Assembly (NCBI GenBank): GCA_030591745.1
Contig: JAUVAM010000349.1
Location: 1-5,182, forward strand
Direction: 5' to 3'
Origin: Deltaproteobacteria bacterium
Lineage (GTDB): Bacteria > Myxococcota > B64-G9
Length of the DNA: 5,182 nt
Part shown: one piece after another, positions 2,686-5,182 of the stretch
Layout: each line of letters starts with the position of its first letter
How positions within the stretch are numbered: the first letter of the stretch is position 1
The notes under the pieces: model-generated
Databases searched by the model: none
The model's input: only the letters and a program-made list of their open reading frames with translations
What the model was told of the DNA's origin: nothing
Program-made: the position numbers and the translations under genes

Positions 2686-5182
2686 ATGCGCAATCTGATC
2701 CCCGGCCTGCTGTCCATCCTGCTTATCTTGATCTCAACGCCCTGCCTGGCCGAGGCTCCGCTCGCTTTCGACGGTAGCTTGGACAGTCGTCAGTGTGTCG
2801 AATCCGGCAGTCTTGAGCTGGTGCTGGGCAAGGCCCAGACCTTCGGCCTTGAGCTCAGCCCCCTGCTGCTGGAGCTCCATGGTCTGCAAAGTGAAAAACC
2901 CGTCCAACTCAGCCTGCTGGCGGGCGACGAACGCATCGCGAAAAAGGAACTGCGCCCGGGGCCCAACTTCCAAGGCCTGCGCTTCGACGGTCTGGACGAA
3001 CACCGTGGAGACCTGATCCTGCGCTTGGAATCGGCGGCGCCTTTCTGCGTGGCCGAAATCTTCCCCCGCTTTCAGTCGGCCAATCCCTTGGGCCTTTTCG
3101 AGCTGGCGAAAAAGGGCTGCGAAGCGCTCAACGGCCGACCCGGCGCCTCAAAGTGGCAAGGGCGCTTCGCCCGGATCTTCGGCGGCATGTTCACGGATGC
3201 CCAGGCCTGCGCCCCCCTCCACCTCCACATCTTAAGCCAGGATCGGGCGGACTTGTGCCGGGCGCCGACGGCCGGCGAACTTCGCGGCCACTGTCTGCGG
3301 GTAAGGCAGGTGGGCAAAGACGAACTGAAGGCCCTCGGCCTGCTGGCCGCCATCCCCGCCAGCCCCAAAGTAACGAAGCCCAAAAAGAAGGACCAGAAAA
3401 AGAAGGACCAGCCGCCCCAGCAGCCCGGGCTTCCAGATGTGCCTGTAATGCAAGGAGGAACAGGAGATTCAGCCGGAGGCGTGGCCTCTCCACGTCGAGG
3501 ACTGAATCTGCTGATTCGACGAAGCAGTACAGGTGCAGCTGGGAGATCCGGGGATATCGGTGGGCGGGTGCGGGTGAGGCCCTCGAACGCGGAGCAGACA
3601 ATTCAATTGGGCCGCCGGCTCAGCGTGGTGCTGCCCGCGGGCAGCGTGAAGGCCCCGGCCGTCTTGAGCGCCGCCGCGGTCGGCAAGCCGCCGCCTTCGA
3701 CCCATCCGGTCTATGCACCCCTGGCCGCGGCCGACATCCGCTTAGGCTCGCAAAAGACCTTCGACAAGCCCATCCAGCTCGTCTATCGCTACGATCCCGC
3801 TCAGCTGGCCCCCGGCCTGTCTCCGGAACTCCAGCTCTCCGCCGCTTCTTGGAATCCCAAGCTGAAACGCTGGGAGCCGGAAGAAGTGGAAGTGGACCCC
3901 GCCCGTCACGAAGCGCGCATCAAGACCCGGCACCTGAGCCTCTACGGCTGGTACATCGCCGATGGGATCAAGTACATAGCCCTCTCCCATCCCTCTGAAT
4001 CGTCGGGGCAAAAAGCCAAATACCGGCTCATCGTCAACACAAAGATCCCGGCGGCCGACAGGAAGCTCCGGGTAAAACGAGCCACGGACTGGTTGACCAA
4101 GGCGGAAAACAGCTACCGCAAACGCGGATTTCTCCTGCCGACCAGCAGACTGGATGTCATCCTCGAGCTCAACACGGGCGGCAATTCCAACTACTCGCCT
4201 CTGCCCAGCAACCGATACATTCTTCTGCCCTGGCGCGATTTGAACTCTTTAGAGCACGACTGCGCTCACGAGCTCTTCCACGCGGTGCAAAACCAGTACC
4301 ACTGGATAAGGGCCATGGGGAACCTGCTCTGGTGGGTGGAGACCACGGCCGAGACCGCCGCCTTTTTCATTCACGGGCCAAAGCAAGTGTCCAAGATCCG
4401 TCCCGACTGGATGGAAGAAAGCTTGATGAGCCATGGCGGTGAGCATTTTTATGCCAACGCCCATTTTCTGCGCCACGCCATCAAGCACAGCAAGGCGACC
4501 CTCAAGGGCCTCTGGGACGCGACAACCCAATCCTCCAAGCTCTTAGGCGTGGATCTGGCCGGTGGGGCCTTTACCCGCGACCTGCTGCGCGCCATCACCC
4601 TGAAGCCGATTGACGCCTATTTCAGATCCTTGCCGGGTCATCACAGCCTGCACAGCCTCTACCAGGACTTTCTCATTCATCTGCTGTTCTCCACCGACAG
4701 CCTGCTGGTCACGACCATCTCCAGCCGCTTAACCAAGACCGCCTTTCCGGCCAAAACCAAGGCGCTCAAAAACAAGCACTTCGCAGAAAAAGGCTCCTTG
4801 AGCCCTGAGGAGCAGGCCAAATTTCGCAAAATGGCCGAGGAAGAAAAAAAGCAAATCCAAACCAACATGGACTCTGAAGCCCAGGCCATGAAGCAGGCCG
4901 CCAAAGAACAGGCCATCCTGCTCACCGAAAAAGTCAGCCGCTTGGGCCCCCTTGCCCTGCAGGTCCCCTCCCCCGTGCTCAACTTAGCCCCCGACGGCAC
5001 AGGCGCCCTCTGGAGCCTGATGGTGGAGGGCCCGCCCACATTGGAACGCAAGGTCAGCCTGGGCCTGGATGCCGCGAGTTGGCCCGCGGCCACTGGCGCT
5101 TGTCTCATGTACCTGCCCGGCAACCGCAAGCAGGCAAAACCCAAACCCGTCCAATGCCTGGCGAAAAAGCAAATCTGGTTCA
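2686..5182 (+). CDS. Large secreted gluzincin-type metallopeptidase (3' end outside window)
   Basis: The frame from ATG 2686 stays open to the last base: 832 codons with no stop. Residues 1-22 are a Sec signal peptide (MRN, core LIPGLLSILLILIS, cleavage after CLA or AEA); STPC is not a lipobox. Residues 25 to about 225 are a beta-rich N-terminal region with six Cys (37, 121, 145, 175, 191, 203). A Lys-rich stretch (232-242) with two KKKDQ repeats and a Gly/Arg-rich linker (to about 300) follow. Residues 306-425 look like a ZU5-like beta-sandwich (LSVVLPAGSV, PIQLVYRYD, KRWEPEEVEVD, TRHLSLYGWY). The catalytic part holds HELFH (528-532) inside CAHELFHAVQNQY, then WWVETTAETAA with Glu552 exactly 20 residues after His532 and Glu556 four later, as in gluzincins, where HExxH is followed by a Glu ligand. 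His528, His532 and Glu552 should bind zinc, with Glu529 as general base. A helical region (560-700), a charged coiled-coil-like segment (about 706-745) and a start of a C-terminal beta region with Cys806 and Cys824 follow. The substrate is unknown, probably extracellular protein or cell-wall protein. It is transcribed divergently from the lipoprotein operon. Confidence 0.85.
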   Translation, partial: MRNLIPGLLSILLILISTPCLAEAPLAFDGSLDSRQCVESGSLELVLGKAQTFGLELSPLLLELHGLQSEKPVQLSLLAGDERIAKKELRPGPNFQGLRFDGLDEHRGDLILRLESAAPFCVAEIFPRFQSANPLGLFELAKKGCEALNGRPGASKWQGRFARIFGGMFTDAQACAPLHLHILSQDRADLCRAPTAGELRGHCLRVRQVGKDELKALGLLAAIPASPKVTKPKKKDQKKKDQPPQQPGLPDVPVMQGGTGDSAGGVASPRRGLNLLIRRSSTGAAGRSGDIGGRVRVRPSNAEQTIQLGRRLSVVLPAGSVKAPAVLSAAAVGKPPPSTHPVYAPLAAADIRLGSQKTFDKPIQLVYRYDPAQLAPGLSPELQLSAASWNPKLKRWEPEEVEVDPARHEARIKTRHLSLYGWYIADGIKYIALSHPSESSGQKAKYRLIVNTKIPAADRKLRVKRATDWLTKAENSYRKRGFLLPTSRLDVILELNTGGNSNYSPLPSNRYILLPWRDLNSLEHDCAHELFHAVQNQYHWIRAMGNLLWWVETTAETAAFFIHGPKQVSKIRPDWMEESLMSHGGEHFYANAHFLRHAIKHSKATLKGLWDATTQSSKLLGVDLAGGAFTRDLLRAITLKPIDAYFRSLPGHHSLHSLYQDFLIHLLFSTDSLLVTTISSRLTKTAFPAKTKALKNKHFAEKGSLSPEEQAKFRKMAEEEKKQIQTNMDSEAQAMKQAAKEQAILLTEKVSRLGPLALQVPSPVLNLAPDGTGALWSLMVEGPPTLERKVSLGLDAASWPAATGACLMYLPGNRKQAKPKPVQCLAKKQIWF
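3382..3411 (+). repeat. Exact tandem 15-bp repeat inside the metallopeptidase gene
   Basis: Two identical 15-base units (3382-3396 and 3397-3411) each encode KKKDQ, residues 233-242. The unit is a multiple of three, so copy-number change by slippage would lengthen or shorten the charged linker without breaking the frame. It marks the boundary between the Cys-containing N-terminal region and the Gly/Arg-rich linker. Confidence 0.85.

Noticed and set aside
3446..3505. Possible compensated frameshift: frame 2 reads EEQEIQPEAWPLHVED in this stretch
   Set aside because: It is closed by TAA at 3446 and TGA at 3503, while the main frame is open throughout, so no pair of indels is needed. The odd codon use is reported as a finding instead.
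3431..3517. Mobile element inserted in the linker
   Set aside because: The inverted repeats are only 5-7 bp, no target duplication is seen and the frame is preserved, so an element boundary cannot be supported.
3153..3998. 281-codon + strand reading frame inside the metallopeptidase gene
   Set aside because: The product is Arg/Pro/Gly/Ala-rich with no domain pattern, and it overlaps the frame that carries the signal peptide, sandwich domain and HELFH motif. It is a GC-driven shadow.
4677..5144. 155-codon - strand reading frame
   Set aside because: It is antisense to the metallopeptidase gene and has no recognisable domain; the + strand frame is continuous through it.

Overview
The window looks like chromosomal DNA from a GC-rich Gram-negative bacterium. 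It encodes a diderm-type lipoprotein (lipobox with Gly at +2), an ExbD/TolR-like periplasmic domain, several Sec signal peptides and AGGAG-type ribosome binding sites. It also carries short palindromic repeats of the GTCAT-CCC type, which are common in environmental Proteobacteria and Desulfobacterota/Myxococcota-like genomes. I lean towards a deltaproteobacterial-type lineage, but this rests on general style and no phylogenetic marker gene is present.

Layout from left to right: (i) the last 42 codons of an unidentified + strand gene (2-130), followed after 14 bases by a small secreted Cys-containing protein (145-567, +). (ii) A convergent intergenic region (568-762) packed with palindromic elements: two identical 41-bp copies, one diverged copy in the opposite orientation, and arms of another copy. 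(iii) Two - strand genes, a lipoprotein (1892-2392) and downstream of it a secreted Cys-rich protein with an ExbD-like N-terminal domain (763-1836); they are 55 bases apart and probably co-transcribed. (iv) A divergent intergenic region (2393-2685) with a candidate promoter for each side, an operator-like dyad and two GC-rich hairpins. (v) A large + strand gene (2686 to beyond the window end), open for 832 codons without a stop. It encodes a secreted multidomain protein with a gluzincin-type metallopeptidase signature (HELFH, then Glu 20 residues later). It is the largest gene in the window and is easy to miss because its stop codon lies outside.

All four genes with a visible N-terminus encode exported proteins, so the window reads as an envelope/secretome locus. 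No known pathway links them. No tRNA, rRNA, CRISPR array, integrase or transposase was seen. I did not recognise a characterised novel system. The strongest unexplained signals are the palindromic repeats with compensated stem changes, the secreted ExbD-like/Cys-rich fusion, and the domain architecture of the metallopeptidase.
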